Assembly (NCBI GenBank): GCA_021397835.1 | Contig: JAJFZO010000609.1 | Location: 1,490,501-1,554,500 of the forward strand | Reading direction: 5' to 3' | DNA: 64,000 nt | From: Moringa oleifera | Taxonomy: Eukaryota; Streptophyta; Magnoliopsida; Brassicales; Moringaceae | Shown here: positions 23,456-34,660 of the stretch, piece after piece | How positions within the stretch are numbered: position 1 is the stretch's first letter | Layout: every line of letters starts with the position of its first letter | Position numbers and translations under genes: made by a program | Notes under the pieces: generated by a model | Database searches by the model: none | The model's input: the letters and a program-made list of their open reading frames with translations, nothing else | What the model was told of the DNA's origin: nothing

Positions 23456-26364
23456 TTAAGGGATATTTCTAACACGTCTATCAATGATGTCCCTTAAAAA
23501 TTTTATAATATAATATCCACACTCAGTATTTGAAGGCTGATGTGGACACTGCATTAAAAATTTATCATTATTATATTTTGCAAAATAAATAAAACTAACA
23601 TCACATATAGGTTTAAATATACATACCTTAGTAGGAATACTTCTAGGAATGCGCCTATTGCTTGATTCTTTGAAAACTTGAAACAATTTAAAAGAACTGC
23701 TAATAGAAAATAATCAATATTATTAACAGTAAGAAAAAATATATACTAACATAAATGAAAATATTTTCATTTACGTGGACATAAGTTGATCTAGTTGTTG
23801 ACGAGAACCATGGTTCAAAGGATCAAAAATACTGTACACAAAATTACGAGGCTCGACAACCACCAATAACCAGTGCTGCCTACATTATGAAAAATAAATG
23901 TAAAAAATATTTTGAACAAATCTATTAATGATTTTAACTAGTATTATAACTTACCTCAAGTTATAAGGAAATATCACTACTCATTCGTCACATGGATCTA
24001 TCATTCTATTGGCTAAGTGACGAGCTTGAGTGTCTATACTTATAGACATTCCATATGACAATGTTGACGGATCAGCAAATATAAAATACTTTCTCAAGCC
24101 AAGTGCAGCTAAATCTGTATAAAGTTTATTGAAATAATAAAGAGTAAAAAAAATATAAATATGATGTAACCAAATAATAATAACCAAATAAAAATTCAAA
24201 AGACATACGTACACAATGTAAGCCTAAATAATGGTGACACTTAGCTCTTCCATGTGACAAAATTGCATGATATCTTCTCGAGCCACAAATACATGTCCAT
24301 CAGAAGCAAAGACTTTAGTCAAAGGTATGTGTATTGCTTCATCAGGTGCCATTACCTTATTCACATAATTATACATCTTCTGTAATCCTTGTGGTAGCCC
24401 ATCGGAAGATACTTGTTGTGATGATTATGGTTTTGTCAATATTAGTGCTTTCTTAACTGGCAACTTGCCTTGTTGCTTTATAGTCGATAGTTGAAAAAAT
24501 TTTGCAAACTTAGTTGAGATTAATAGGTTGACTTTTATAAAATATATTACCAAAAACATTACCTCATGTGTACCAACAATGACCCAATCTCGAGGCCAAG
24601 CAACAAGTGAACCAAGTGCAGAAAAAACATTTATCAATCCACCGTCTGGGTTAGGACGAGGCAACTGTGCATCACCATGAATAGCTACGTCCACTGTCAC
24701 CCGAACATCACCAGAAAATAACGGACGCCCGTGGATGATCTGATTAGGAGTATGATCCATGAAGATAACCCTACTTGCCACTATGTAGTCTGATGACTAG
24801 ATGAACATATGGCATGGCTCACACTATAATGATCCAAAAAAACAGAAGTTACATTCATAATATTATTAATATCACATCTACTATGAATAACATGTAACAT
24901 ACGTTATTGTCGTGTAATGCTAGTGTAGGTGCAAGTGCTGATGGTGTGACTAGCATAGGTGATTGAAGTATTGGATATTCTTTTTTCTCCAATAATCCAG
25001 TTATATTGTTGCTAGCTTTACTCGAACAAAATTGCATTGTTAGATTTTTCTTGCTGGACATCATCATTTTTTTTCGCAACAATGTTTGTCAAAACTTCTT
25101 TATGCTCTGTGAACCACCTTATCATCTTTGCCAATTGCTGTTGATCTAATTGCATACCTTGAGGAAAATTCAACTTTTTGGGCTTCCCAAAATAAGATGT
25201 GATAGTTACCCTAGATCCTTGACCTCTAATTCGTCCGGGGTGCTCAAGTGTACTAAGAGCTTTCATCAGTACATCTTCTGGACCGAAGTTTGTAAATTTA
25301 CCTTGTGTGCTCTGTATCATCAACTCATCCTACAATGTTATAATAAAATTAATCAATAAACATGAAATTTATTACTATAAATGCTAAAAAAAAGTTGAAC
25401 TACACTTACAATTCTTTCCCCACACAGTCGGCTCGCATCATTCACATATTCTCCCTTTTTATTCTATCATGAAGCCTTTCACAATAAGGCAGGATCAATT
25501 TGAGCATCACTACCCAATGCTTATTTCTTTTTTTAACATAAAGAGTGAACATGTTAGATTTTAAAATATACTAGCATATGAATATATTATCAATTATAAA
25601 CATAATAAATGAAAAAAAAAAACTTACAAGTTCACTCTCCAGCCTTGCGAATCCCTTTCTAGATAGACGATGATCGTACACATTCTTCTTTCTTTTTTCT
25701 TTTACTATTTGTCTCTTTTCCTGTAAGATCAATACACATCAACATTTGGAGAAAATTATATAAACAAAAACTTTACTAACTATAAATATATACCTGAAAC
25801 TCTTCTGTTATACGAGAGTTCACAAATTCCTGTCACACCCCAATATCTATAACATTGCTATATTTTTCAGGTGGAAATGATAGAAATTTCAAGTCATCAA
25901 TGTGAGGGAATATGTGCTTTGATGTAAGATTGGTCTTGAAGTTCCTCCATTTGTTTGCAGCAGACTGAAGTACGTACATTTTCATGCTAGCATCAATATC
26001 ATACATGTCCTACAACATATTATAAAAAAATAGATTGACACAAATTAAATTAATTAGCAGTAAACTAATTGAAAAGTAATATCACATTGTGTTTCATTTA
26101 ACTTACCAATATTGTCTCCCAAATCTTATTTTTTCATTTCAATGCTTACTGAGTGCCAATTCACGATATTTATAGGCACCATATTACGTATTATCACCCC
26201 AATGTAGCTATTGAATTGGATGCCATTCCTCCCAATTGGTTGACCTTTATCATTTACCTCGATCGTGAGCTTAACTCCGGAAGCACGACTCTTAATTATC
26301 TTAAGCATACTGGTGATACCTCGTTTCCTTGAGAGCTTTCACTTGAGTGTTCAGAAGGATCCAT
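23456..26364 (-). CDS. CACTA second gene: plant transposase (TNPA-like) fused to Ulp1 C48 protease
   Basis: Multi-exon reading on the minus strand. Start MDPSEHSSESSQGNE near 26,364, then GVKLTIEVNDKGQPIGRNGI and YIGVIIRNMVPINIVNWHSV (26,126-26,308). Next is a block near 25,650-25,990 with EFVNSRITEEFQEKRQ and HRLSRKGFARLE, the plant transposase_24 pattern. TSYFGKPKKLNFPQG (25,018-25,323) and VRVTVDVAIHGDAQLPRPNP (24,425-24,781) follow. The C-terminus is a Ulp1-like domain: His in QHWLLVVVEPRNFVYS (His codon 23,873-23,875), Asp in IFDPLNHGS, Gln in QCPHQP and Cys in NTECGYYIIKF. All four catalytic positions are readable. Exon borders are not fully resolved and at least some joins may be broken. 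Ulp1-type domains cleave SUMO-like conjugates; their role in transposons is unknown. Confidence 0.72.
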
Positions 26365-26509
26365 CAAATCTATAAACAATAACAAAATATGGTTAGCATC
26401 ATATATGCAAAACATGATATAACATGATAAAATTAAAAAATAAAATAAAATTATAAAAAAACACAATAACTTCAACACATGAGGCAATTGATTACTACCT
26501 TAAAAAATA

Positions 26510-29500
26510 CTCAAACCCACAATCCTTCATCATTGTCTCGAGCATATGCAAGATAATGCTCATCCATTTGGTCAAATAAATCAGCAGGTGGCAAATTATT
26601 ACAAAAAGACACGTACTCCATACTAATATCGCACAAATCATCATCTTCACCATAGTCTTATGGAGGTGTTGACAGTACTATAGACCATTTGGCATTAATT
26701 GGATCTTCAATGTAAAATATTTATCTTGCTTATGAAGCCAATATAAACTGATCATTCCTATGTCCAATCTGATTAAGATCAACTAGCACAATTCCTAGAT
26801 CATCAACTTTAACACCGCTACTATTCTCAATCCAATCACATTTGAAAACTGAAACTCTGAAAGTTGTATAATTTAGTTCCCATATTTCTTGTATAACTCC
26901 ATAGAATGATAAATCACCATATATTGGATTTTTATCCTTAGCACTGGAGATTTGCATGGTGTTGGCAACTAGAGTGACACCACTATTTTGATGGATCCTT
27001 AAGTTATCTCGTTGCTTTGTGTAAAAGTGACAATCATTGATGACATATCCAGAATACTTGATTATTGTGGATCGAGGACCATGGGGAAGCCATCGTAGTG
27101 TTGATAAGACATTATGATTGGAAATAAAAGTTCATTCTCAATCTGTATCATAACATATATTAGATGAACCATATTGAAAATAAATTTAATGTCTAGACAA
27201 CAATAAGTATTCTTACCCGTGTGCGTAACCAATTACTTAAAGTTCGATTTTGTTCATCATGTAACCATTTGAGTCGTTTTGACTTGATAGAATTGTCGAC
27301 CCTTAACTGATTTAAATGCTCACTGCATGTTAAGAATAAATCATCAAATAATAATTCAAATATTATTTCATATAATAATAAACTATGAGTCATAAAATTT
27401 AATTACCTTATATATGGTTGAACTTCACTCATATTCATCAAAACATACAAGTGTGCTTGATGAATGAGGATATTATTAGCTTTCTCAACAGTTCCACTAG
27501 TTAGAGTTTTTTCATTCTGAGTTGAATGATCAAATATATTCTTTCGTGGGGGAATTCCAATAATATTCATACCAGATAAATAGTGAATGCAGAATTCTAA
27601 TGCCTCTTCTGCAATGTACGACTCAACAATACTACCCTTAGGTCTATTACGATTTCGAACATAACCCTTTAACACTTTCATGTATCTTTCAAATGGGTAC
27701 ATCCATTGTAAATACACGGAACCACATAATTTTACATTTTCGATAAGATGAACTATAAGGTGGACCATAATATCAAAAAAGCTGGGAGGAAAGTACTTCT
27801 CAAGCAAACAAAGTGTTGTGACAAGTTCGTTTTGAATTCCGTCTAACTTTGACACGTCCACCACCTTTTGGCATAACAAATTGAAGAACATGCAAAGTCT
27901 GATGAGAGCATATCTAACATGTTTGGGTAGTACACCTTGTAAGGCAATAGGTAAAAGTTGTTGCATTAGGATGTGACAATCATGCGACTTCAACCCATAT
28001 AGTTTCAAGTCGTCCATAGATATTAGATTTTTTATGTTCGAAGAATACCCATCCGGGACCTTAATCTCACTGAAAACTTTACAGAATATTTTTTTTTCTT
28101 CCCTAGATAAAGTGTAGCATGCAAGTGGTAGAAATGTACGATTACCGCAAACTTGTGGTTCCAACTCAGACCTTAACCCCATGTCTTTCAAATCCATTCT
28201 TGAAGCTAATCCGTCTTTAGATTTTTCTGGAATATCAAGCAATGTCCCAAGAAGACTATCATAAATATTCTTTTCAATGTGCATGACATCTAGAATATGT
28301 CTGATATGCATGGACTTCCACTATGGTAAATCAAAGAAAATCGACTTCTTTTTCCAACACTGTGTAACAACATCTTCTTTACCTATTGTACTTCGTTTCT
28401 TCGACTTTTCCCATGAATTTACTAAACATTGAACTTTGTGAAAGACTTCTTCACTGCTTAATGGTTGAGAAGCAATTCTGAATTCTTGTTCACCATTGAA
28501 GGCCTTTTTCTGTCTGCTGTAAGGATGATATCGTGGTAAGAATCTCCTGTGTCCAACATATGACATCTTTTTACTATATTTTAAGTGACTAGCTTGGGTG
28601 TTCTCAGCACAGATAAGACAAGCATAATACCCTTTAATAGTGTAACCAGATAAATTACCATATGCAGGAAAATCATTGATTGTCCATAACAAAATAGCTT
28701 TCAAGTTGAATGACTCATTACGATACGCATCATGTACTTTTACACTTGTATCCCATAACATTTTTAAGTCTTCTATAAGTGGAGCCAAGTAGACATCGAT
28801 ATTATTACCAGATTATTTAGGACCCGATATTAGTAACGTCAATATCATGAACTTTCTCTTCATTGTTAACCATGGTGGTAAATTATAGTTCACCATAATC
28901 ACCGGCGAACAACTATATCGACTACTCAATGTACTATGCGGATTAATCCCATCTGCTGATATAGCAAGCCTTAAGTTTCTTGGCTCTGAAGCAAACTCTG
29001 GCCACATGTAGTCAACCAATTTCCATGATGGTGTATCCGATGGATGCCTCACTGACCATCAATTTTCCTTTTATTTGAATGCCATGTAAGGTGTTTTAAT
29101 ATTTCAGAACTTTTAAACATTCTTTTAAATCTTGGTATTGGTGGAAAATACCATAACACCTTAGCAGGCACAATAGCCTTTATTTTGTTACCGTGTTTCA
29201 TTACTTTCCATCTTGAAAGTCCACAAGTTGGACATTGAATGTCAACTTGAAACTCCTTCCGATATAATATGCAATCATTTGGACAGGTATGAATCTTTTG
29301 ATACTCTATCCCTAATGCATTCAATGTTTTCTTGGCATCATACATGGATGTAGGCATTTCATTATTATCAGGCAAAATTTCGGCAATCAAATTTAAAAAA
29401 TCACTGAAGCTTTGATCGGACCAACCATATTTTGCCTTCAAATTGTACAATTTAACTAGAGCAAATAATTTAGTGAACTTCACTGATCCAGAGTACAAAG

Positions 29501-29875
29501 GTTTCTCAGCATCACAAAGTAATCTTTCAAAGTGGTTAGGATTACTATCATACTCTGCAAATGCCTCTTGTACCATTTCTACAGTGTTAGCAACTTCTTC
29601 GATGTGTTCTACCTCCCTAACAAGTTTAGCATTCTTACTAATAGAAGACCCAACAATACTGGTTTCTCCATGCCATATCTAGTTTTGATAGCTGCTATCA
29701 ACTCCATATATATATATAAATGATTTCGTATCTCATATGGGGTATGATACTTCATGTTGCCACATTTAATACATGGACACCGAACTAATTCAGGGTTATC
29801 ACTATTCTGAACAGTATAATCTAAAAAGTTATTCACTCCTACATCATATGGCTCTGATCTTCTATCAGCAAACAT
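26510..29875 (-). pseudogene. CACTA tnp2 transposase
   Basis: Domains in order on the minus strand. Transposase-associated domain at 29,609-29,875 (NPELVRCPCIKCGNMKYHTP). Tnp2 core from 29,576 to 28,321 (CPNDCILYRKEF, CPTCGLSRWKV, SWKLVDYMWPEFASEPRNLR, RAILLW-type LKAILLWTINDFPAYGNLSG and GYYACLICAENT). The DVMHIEKNIYDSLLGTLLDI segment and DUF4218 at 28,311-27,403. DUF4216 near 26,957 with a tail to about 26,510 (IFYIEDPINAKWSIVLS). Tnp2 performs cut-and-paste transposition. Stops at conserved positions include TAG for Tyr (DLP-stop-WK, at 28,321) and two TAA for Gln (ILAS-stop-AR-stop-IFY). Short introns are possible. A near-complete but dead copy. Confidence 0.88.
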
Positions 29876-29889
29876 CCAAGTTTTATCTA

Positions 29890-30600
29890 TTCTGAAATTT
29901 AAAAGACATTTAATTATTTACTTTTCAAGTGTCTAATATACTTAGTGAAATTTAAATAAACGATTAATAACTATTTAATTAATTAATATAAAAAGTTAAT
30001 GAAAGCATCTAATTAACTAACTATTAAATTAATTCAAATTTAAATAACAGTCATTATTTACTTTACAAGTATCAAATTTATTAATTAAAATTTAAATATA
30101 TAATTATTAATTATTTAGTTAATTAAGATATAGTCAATATTTAATTAACATCTAATTTACTATATAAGCACTTAATTGATTAAAATTTAAATAATATTTA
30201 ATGGTTTATATTACAAGCATATAATTAATTAATTATCTATTTAAAATTTAACTAAATATATTAATTTATGTCAACAATGAAATCAATATAATTAAATTTG
30301 ATAAAATATACCAATTAATCTTACATAAAAAAAAATTGATTCAAACATAAATTCATCTACACCTAATATATAATTAATTTATCAAAATATAAATTCATCT
30401 AATTAACATTTAGATTAATTTATCAATTAATCTAAAAATATTAATAATTATGAAATAATAAATATATCAATATATATCTATTCGTACCAAATATGTTCAT
30501 CAAAATATACTAATGAAAAAAACTAAAATTTCATCAATTAATAACAATTCACCTAACACAATTAATAAAAAACTTTTTAAAATATAAATTCATCTACCTA
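29890..30600. other. AT-rich 5' region of the tnp2 gene
   Basis: Composed almost entirely of TTAATTAA-like sequence between the tnp2 start and the GC-richer minisatellite. No coding similarity. The promoter of the tnp2 gene would be expected here, but no specific box can be supported. Confidence 0.5.
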
Positions 30601-30609
30601 GACAGAGAA

Positions 30610-31060
30610 CAAAGAGATGGCTGGAAAGATTACCAGTAGCTACCCCAGCTGGTTCTGGACGGACAGCGGACAGGAGAATGGTCGGAGAATGGCTGGCTGT
30701 GTGGACAGAGACCATAAAAGAGAGGCCCGAAAAAGGCTGCCAGCAGCTATCCCAGCTGGTTCTGGATGGACAGTAGAGAGGAGAATGGCTGGAGAAAGGC
30801 TGGTTGTGCAGCTGCTTCTGGACAGAGGACAAAAAAGAGAGGGCCGAAAAGGCTGCCAACAGCTACCTCAGCTGCTTCTGGACGGACAGCAGACAGGAGA
30901 ATAGCCGGAGAATGGCTGGCTGTGCATATAAAGACCAAAAAAGAGAGGGTCAGAAAGGCTGCCAGCAGTTACCGCAGCTGGTTCTAGACGGACATCAAAC
31001 AAGAGAATGGTCGGAGAATGGATGGCTGGCTGTACAGCTGCTTCTGGATAGTCTGTGAAG
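30610..31060. repeat. Four-copy minisatellite, unit about 107-116 bases
   Basis: Four diverged units aligned on CAGCTGGTTCTGGA-like sequence at 30,645, 30,752, 30,868 and 30,974. Each carries GACGGACAG..., GAGAATGG..GGAGAATGGCTGG and AAAAGAGAGG...AAAGGCTGCC. It is GC-rich compared with its surroundings. The open frames on both strands come from the repeat and look like shadows. Confidence 0.88.
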
Positions 31061-31164
31061 AGGAGAATTCTAACCTAGAGAGGAAAAATTTCACGGGATG
31101 TTATGGCAGGCTCTAGAGGGCTCTGGAAAACAATTTAGGATCCCAACCTTAAAAAGCAAAGTAG

Positions 31165-31260
31165 CATATCCTTCAACGTCAGTTATTCCATAACTGGCGT
31201 TGAAGGTTCAAATTCTCTGGTTTTCAACACCAGTTATTCCAGAACTGGCGTTGAAGACCA
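31165..31260. repeat. Internal inverted repeats of the CACTA sub-terminal type
   Basis: Two hairpin units: AACGTCAGTTATTCCATAAC followed by TGGCGTTGAAGG, and CACCAGTTATTCCAGAACTG followed by GCGTTGAAGACC. They match the AACGTCAGTT core at the right end of the element, 2.5 kb away. Confidence 0.8.
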
Positions 31261-31389
31261 GAGAATTTAAAATCATCACTTGTCTGATATGCATGTGTAA
31301 ATCAAATCATCATCACTCCACATTCATGGCCACTGCTATAGTTTTCACAGAGTTTCAGCAGCACATATTTTCTCTTGTTAAGAAAGTGG

Positions 31390-32590
31390 CTGGGTAGTAG
31401 ACAGATACGACGTAACTGGCATTTTCCTAGTATTGATGGGCAAGAACTTGTGGTATGTTTCCTTTGAGTTGTGTTTCTGTCTGGAAGGTTGGTATCAATT
31501 TTTTATTGTTAAGAAGCAGAATCAGATCATATTGATTCTATTTTGTTTAACTTTCTTTTTAAAAAAAAAATTAAAGTTATTGGATTCTGGTTGCTGTTAA
31601 CTAGAGTGAGCACAAACTGGCCTTTTCCTAGTATGGTCTATATATTTTATTTATTTATTTATTTTGTGAAGTTGATCTGAGTAATAAGTGTGAGAAAATT
31701 AGGTGGAGAATGGAAGCTATGAATGTTTTCCTTTTTAGTTAAATCTAAATATGTATTCACAACAATAAGTACATACATATATACACTTGCAACTTCCCGA
31801 AAAAAGCCATTCTAGGTTGTGTGCCAATTGCAAAGTTATGCTCCTGACAGAAAGGTCAAATTATGATATAGCTCAAAATGGGTCTTTAATTGAAAGTCTT
31901 TTGTAATAAATAAAAAGTTCTCGTACTGGTTGTCTCATTCCTGCAATGGTCATTATAGTCTCTGCTGCTGAACTTGGCATGTGGTCAATAGTTACTATTT
32001 CTTGGGTTTCTTAACGTTCATTTCACTCAATCCCTGAAATGATTTGGTCCCAAATCCAGGATCCATGTAGGAAATAAGTTCTTGTCTGTAAATTACTTGT
32101 ACATTAAGGGGTGTTGCATTACGAACTACAGATGTCTTTTTCACTTCCTATTATCCCAGCTATTTTCTTTTGGTTTCTTTCTTAATATTCTTCTTTGTGC
32201 TTATTGCATGATTGATAGTTAAATGTTAATGAAGCAACTAAAGAATACCTGGAGAGGTTTGTTGAGAAGAAAATGGAAACTATGAAGAAACCCAAAGAAA
32301 CTGAAGAGGTTGAAAATACAGAGGGTGACGAGAAAAATAAATATGTCAAACACTCTGTTGAGGAGTTAAAAGAAGGATAGTGACTCTGGGAACAAAAATA
32401 ATATTGACATTGCAAACTCTGGGGTAGTTACTGATGAAGACAGAGAAGCTGACCGAGTGGCTCTTGAGAAGCTTAAAAACATGGTTGAAGAAAGGTTAAA
32501 GAGCAAACCACCACCTCCACCCCCTAACAAGTAGCTGGTGATGTTTCTGGAAATTCAAAGCCTACAGCAGCAAGCAGCAACTTGGTTCTG
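31390..32590 (+). pseudogene. Captured host gene fragment inside the CACTA element, family unknown
   Basis: A possible exon reads RRNWHFPSIDGQELV before a GTATGT donor (about 31,450). After an acceptor (GATTGATAG, about 32,217) a second exon reads NEATKEYLERFVEKKMETMK, an acidic Lys/Glu-rich linker, DEDREADRVALEKLKNMVEE and RLKSKPPPPPPNK-stop (about 32,532). A frameshift after EELKE (about 32,375) breaks the frame. It lies on the strand opposite to the transposase genes and has no transposon similarity. It looks like a host-gene exon with intron, as captured by Pack-type elements. I do not recognise the parent gene. Confidence 0.5.
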
Positions 32591-33173
32591 AGGTAGAAAA
32601 TAGAGTGTAGTGGATTACAATTAAATTTGCAGATTCATTTTGATGAAGCAACAACAGGTCATTTATAATTGCATTCTTCTTTCTATTGAAGGAATCATGA
32701 ATATTCTAATATTTTTATCTCCTTTACACTGTAAATATTAATGAATTTAGCTCTGGATTTGGCTTTTTAAGGGTTAAGGAAGTGCAACAATAATGAAGAG
32801 AACACATACTCGACCGACAATGGTAAAGTTTTGGTGATGAGCAAATTATGAATACATTTAACTTAGAAGTATACAACATCGCTACAACTAGATGATGTAT
32901 CTTTGATGTGGTTGTAACTTTGTCACTACCTTATGTATTTATGGGCTACAGTCTTTCTTTTGTTTATTTGACATCTTTCTATTGTGAATTATCTGTCATG
33001 CTCTGGAAAGAAAAGAAGTATTATTTGCCTTGTTCACCTTTATATCTACATGTTTAATTTTTCTTTCCCTATAGCAAATTTCCAGAAATTGCTGATATTA
33101 ATTTTAAGTCTAAGTAGTTAGATTTTTCTTATTGCTGTGTGTTAATTTTGTTTGGCCAAATTGTTGCTTTCAG

Positions 33174-33275
33174 ATGGACTCCTTATGGAAATACCAAGTG
33201 CATCATTTGCAAGCAGCAAGTACACCAGGACGCCAAGTACTGTCACACCTATGCATATACCAAAGATGACGTTGT
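33174..33275 (+). pseudogene. CRIPT: Captured CRIPT exon
   Basis: After a TTGCTTTCAG acceptor the exon reads WTPYGNTKCIICKQQVHQDA followed by KYCHTYAYTK. This is unmistakably the central cysteine-rich segment of CRIPT, a small conserved zinc-binding protein, as I recall the family. Two changes stand out: Gly to Ala in HQD(G), and a normally conserved Cys to Tyr in CHT(C)AY. The reading leaves the family after AYTK at about 33,275, and the rest of the gene is absent. It sits inside the CACTA element on the strand opposite to its genes. Confidence 0.85.
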
Positions 33276-33369
33276 CTGTTTTCATGATCAACTGATCATA
33301 TGATGTCTGCAGCTTAGTAATCTCTTTGCCGTAACAAGTTCTCATGTGCTGACTTTTATGCAGAAGTAT

Positions 33370-33730
33370 ATGTGTGGCTCTGCAACCAGCCATTGCTGCT
33401 GCAAGAAGTAGTAGCAATGACTATTGCTGTAACACAGCCATTGCTACTGCTTCTTGCAGCAGCAGCAATCCTTGTTGCAGCTATAAGCAACCGTACCTGC
33501 TGTAAGAAGCAGCAGCAACAGTTGCTGCTGCTGTAATCCAGCCATTGCTGCTGCTTCTTGCAGCAACAGCAGCAGTCCTTGCTGCAGCTATAAGCAGCCA
33601 TTGCTGCTGCTATAAGCAGCCATTGCTGCTGCTATAACCCAGCCATTGCTGCTGCTTCTTGCAGCAGCAACAGCAGTCCTTGCTGCAACTGTAAGCAGCC
33701 ATCGCTGCTGCAAGAAGCAGCAGCGATTTT
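33370..33730. repeat. Degenerate TGC/GCA-rich array
   Basis: About 360 bases of imperfect units such as CAGCCATTGCTGCTGC, TTCTTGCAGCAGCA and TCCTTGCTGCAGCTATAAG. Complementary GCAGCA and TGCTGC runs can form hairpins. The long minus-strand frame through it is repeat-derived (Cys/Ser/Ala-rich) and is not supported as a gene. Confidence 0.85.
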
Positions 33731-33734
33731 GGCC

Positions 33735-33983
33735 TTTAACGCCAGTTCTTCAAGAGCTGGCGTCAAAAGCTTTATGTTTAACGTCAGTTCCTTGAAAACT
33801 AATGTTAAATGCCAAATTCATGATCTTTTAACGTCAGTTCTTTAGGAACTAACGTTAAATGTTTAATTTATAAGTTTTATAATGTCAGTTCTTCTTTAAT
33901 TGGCGTTAAAAACCTTACTTTTAATGACAGTTCTTTGAATAACTGTTATTAAATTGATGTCAATTATTATAATTTTTGTAGTT
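33735..33983. repeat. Right sub-terminal and terminal repeats of the CACTA element
   Basis: Three or more hairpin units of the type TTTAACGTCAGTTCTTTAGG followed by AACTAACGTTAAA, then the terminal TTTTTGTAGTTGTG. They retain CG in AACGTCAGTT, whereas the left-end units read AATGACAGTT. Confidence 0.8.
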
Positions 33984-33987
33984 GTGT

Positions 33988-34062
33988 GCGTATGCATAAG
34001 GTGTAGCTTATCCAAGGTACTTTAAAATTTCTTACTTTCTCTCATAACAAAAAAAAAAACAT
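33988..34062 (+). other. Probable LINE A 3' end with A-rich tail
   Basis: Short non-coding stretch right of the CACTA terminus, ending in CTCATAAC followed by a run of A (34,050-34,060). Its position matches the 3'UTR and tail expected for the LINE whose ORF2 ends at the left CACTA boundary. This is inference from position. Confidence 0.4.
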
Positions 34063-34453
34063 ATTAATTAATTTATTGTAGTCACGTTTTTTATTTTATA
34101 AATATACCTTCTTAAGGATCCCAATATTAATTAATTGATATGCAATAAGTTTTTTTAAAATTAATAGTTCTTTTCATTTTCTCCTTGCATACCATTAGTT
34201 AACAATAAGAATTTGGCGCAGAATGCCATTGAATATCGATAAGAAAACATATTCAAACTTTTCTGTTAGATGATGACAAGTGATAAATCTAAGGTGTTAT
34301 ATTGGTTGAACAAGAGCAAAATAACGTACTGCATTTGGCAGCTCACTTCATTTTTATTAAGCTATTACTTATGTCCGGTTTGGCTTTGCAAATGCATGAA
34401 GAGTTACCGTGTTTTAAAGTGGTGAACCTTTAGAGAATACTGCCTTTGAAAAT

Positions 34454-34660
34454 ATGGTGGTAGTTATGAATCATGAAAATATTATGTCATCCTCCAATGT
34501 GCAAGACAAAATGAAAAAAGAATATTATCTTCAAGGAAATAATTGTGAGATCAATGGACCATTTAAATCATTGGTACAAGATGAAATGGATAATAAACAA
34601 TATATGCATGAGAATATTGAGACAACCAATGTGGCATCTAAAGCATTGCATCAAGTATAG
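34454..34660 (+). other. 68-codon open frame, unrecognised
   Basis: Hydrophilic frame with repeated Gln, Asp and Asn (ENIMSSSNVQDKMKKEYYLQ) and no signal peptide or known motif. The nearby sequence (34,260-34,700) is not similar to the flanking LINEs. It may be a remnant of an exon or chance. Confidence 0.15.

Larger units (their letters stand above)
22720..33983 (-). mobile_element. CACTA (En/Spm) DNA transposon with captured host sequence
   Basis: The left end reads CACTACTATAAATAAAAG. The right end, in complement, reads CACAACTACAAAAATT, an imperfect copy with extra bases, so the right boundary is uncertain by a few bases. Sub-terminal repeats of the TTAATGACAGTT / TTTAACGTCAGTT type lie at both ends. 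Two genes on the minus strand (tnp2 transposase and a TNPA-like/Ulp1 gene) have the usual CACTA content. The long stretch upstream of tnp2 holds a minisatellite, captured host exons on the + strand and a TGC-rich array. A three-base target duplication could not be confirmed. Confidence 0.85.
10780..34062 (+). mobile_element. LINE A: L1-type non-LTR retrotransposon split by copia and CACTA insertions
   Basis: Reassembling homologous blocks in order gives one degenerate L1-type element on the + strand. ORF1 DUF4283 and zinc knuckle lie at 11,085-11,680. The ORF1 tail (FDPLMIIQRRQRNVGK) is at about 17,998-18,060, endonuclease at 18,620-19,330, reverse transcriptase at 19,600-21,250, zf-RVT at about 21,780-21,890, and RNase H at 22,260-22,700. 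The probable 3' tail is an A-rich run at 34,048-34,060, beyond the CACTA element. Many stops and frameshifts make it inactive. The 5' boundary is uncertain by a few hundred bases, and linkage of the A run to this LINE is inference. No target duplication was identified. Confidence 0.65.

Noticed and set aside
30590..31058. Several overlapping frames on both strands, 63-95 codons
   Set aside because: They arise from the four-copy GC-rich minisatellite and have no independent support.
33356..33601. Cys/Ser-rich minus-strand frame resembling a cysteine-rich peptide
   Set aside because: It is the translation of the TGC/GCA repeat array; Cys comes from TGC units, with no signal peptide or conserved spacing.
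22717..33990. Exact three-base target duplication of the CACTA element
   Set aside because: TAC precedes the left CACTA end, but the right end is irregular (GTAGTTGTGTGC) and no matching triplet follows.
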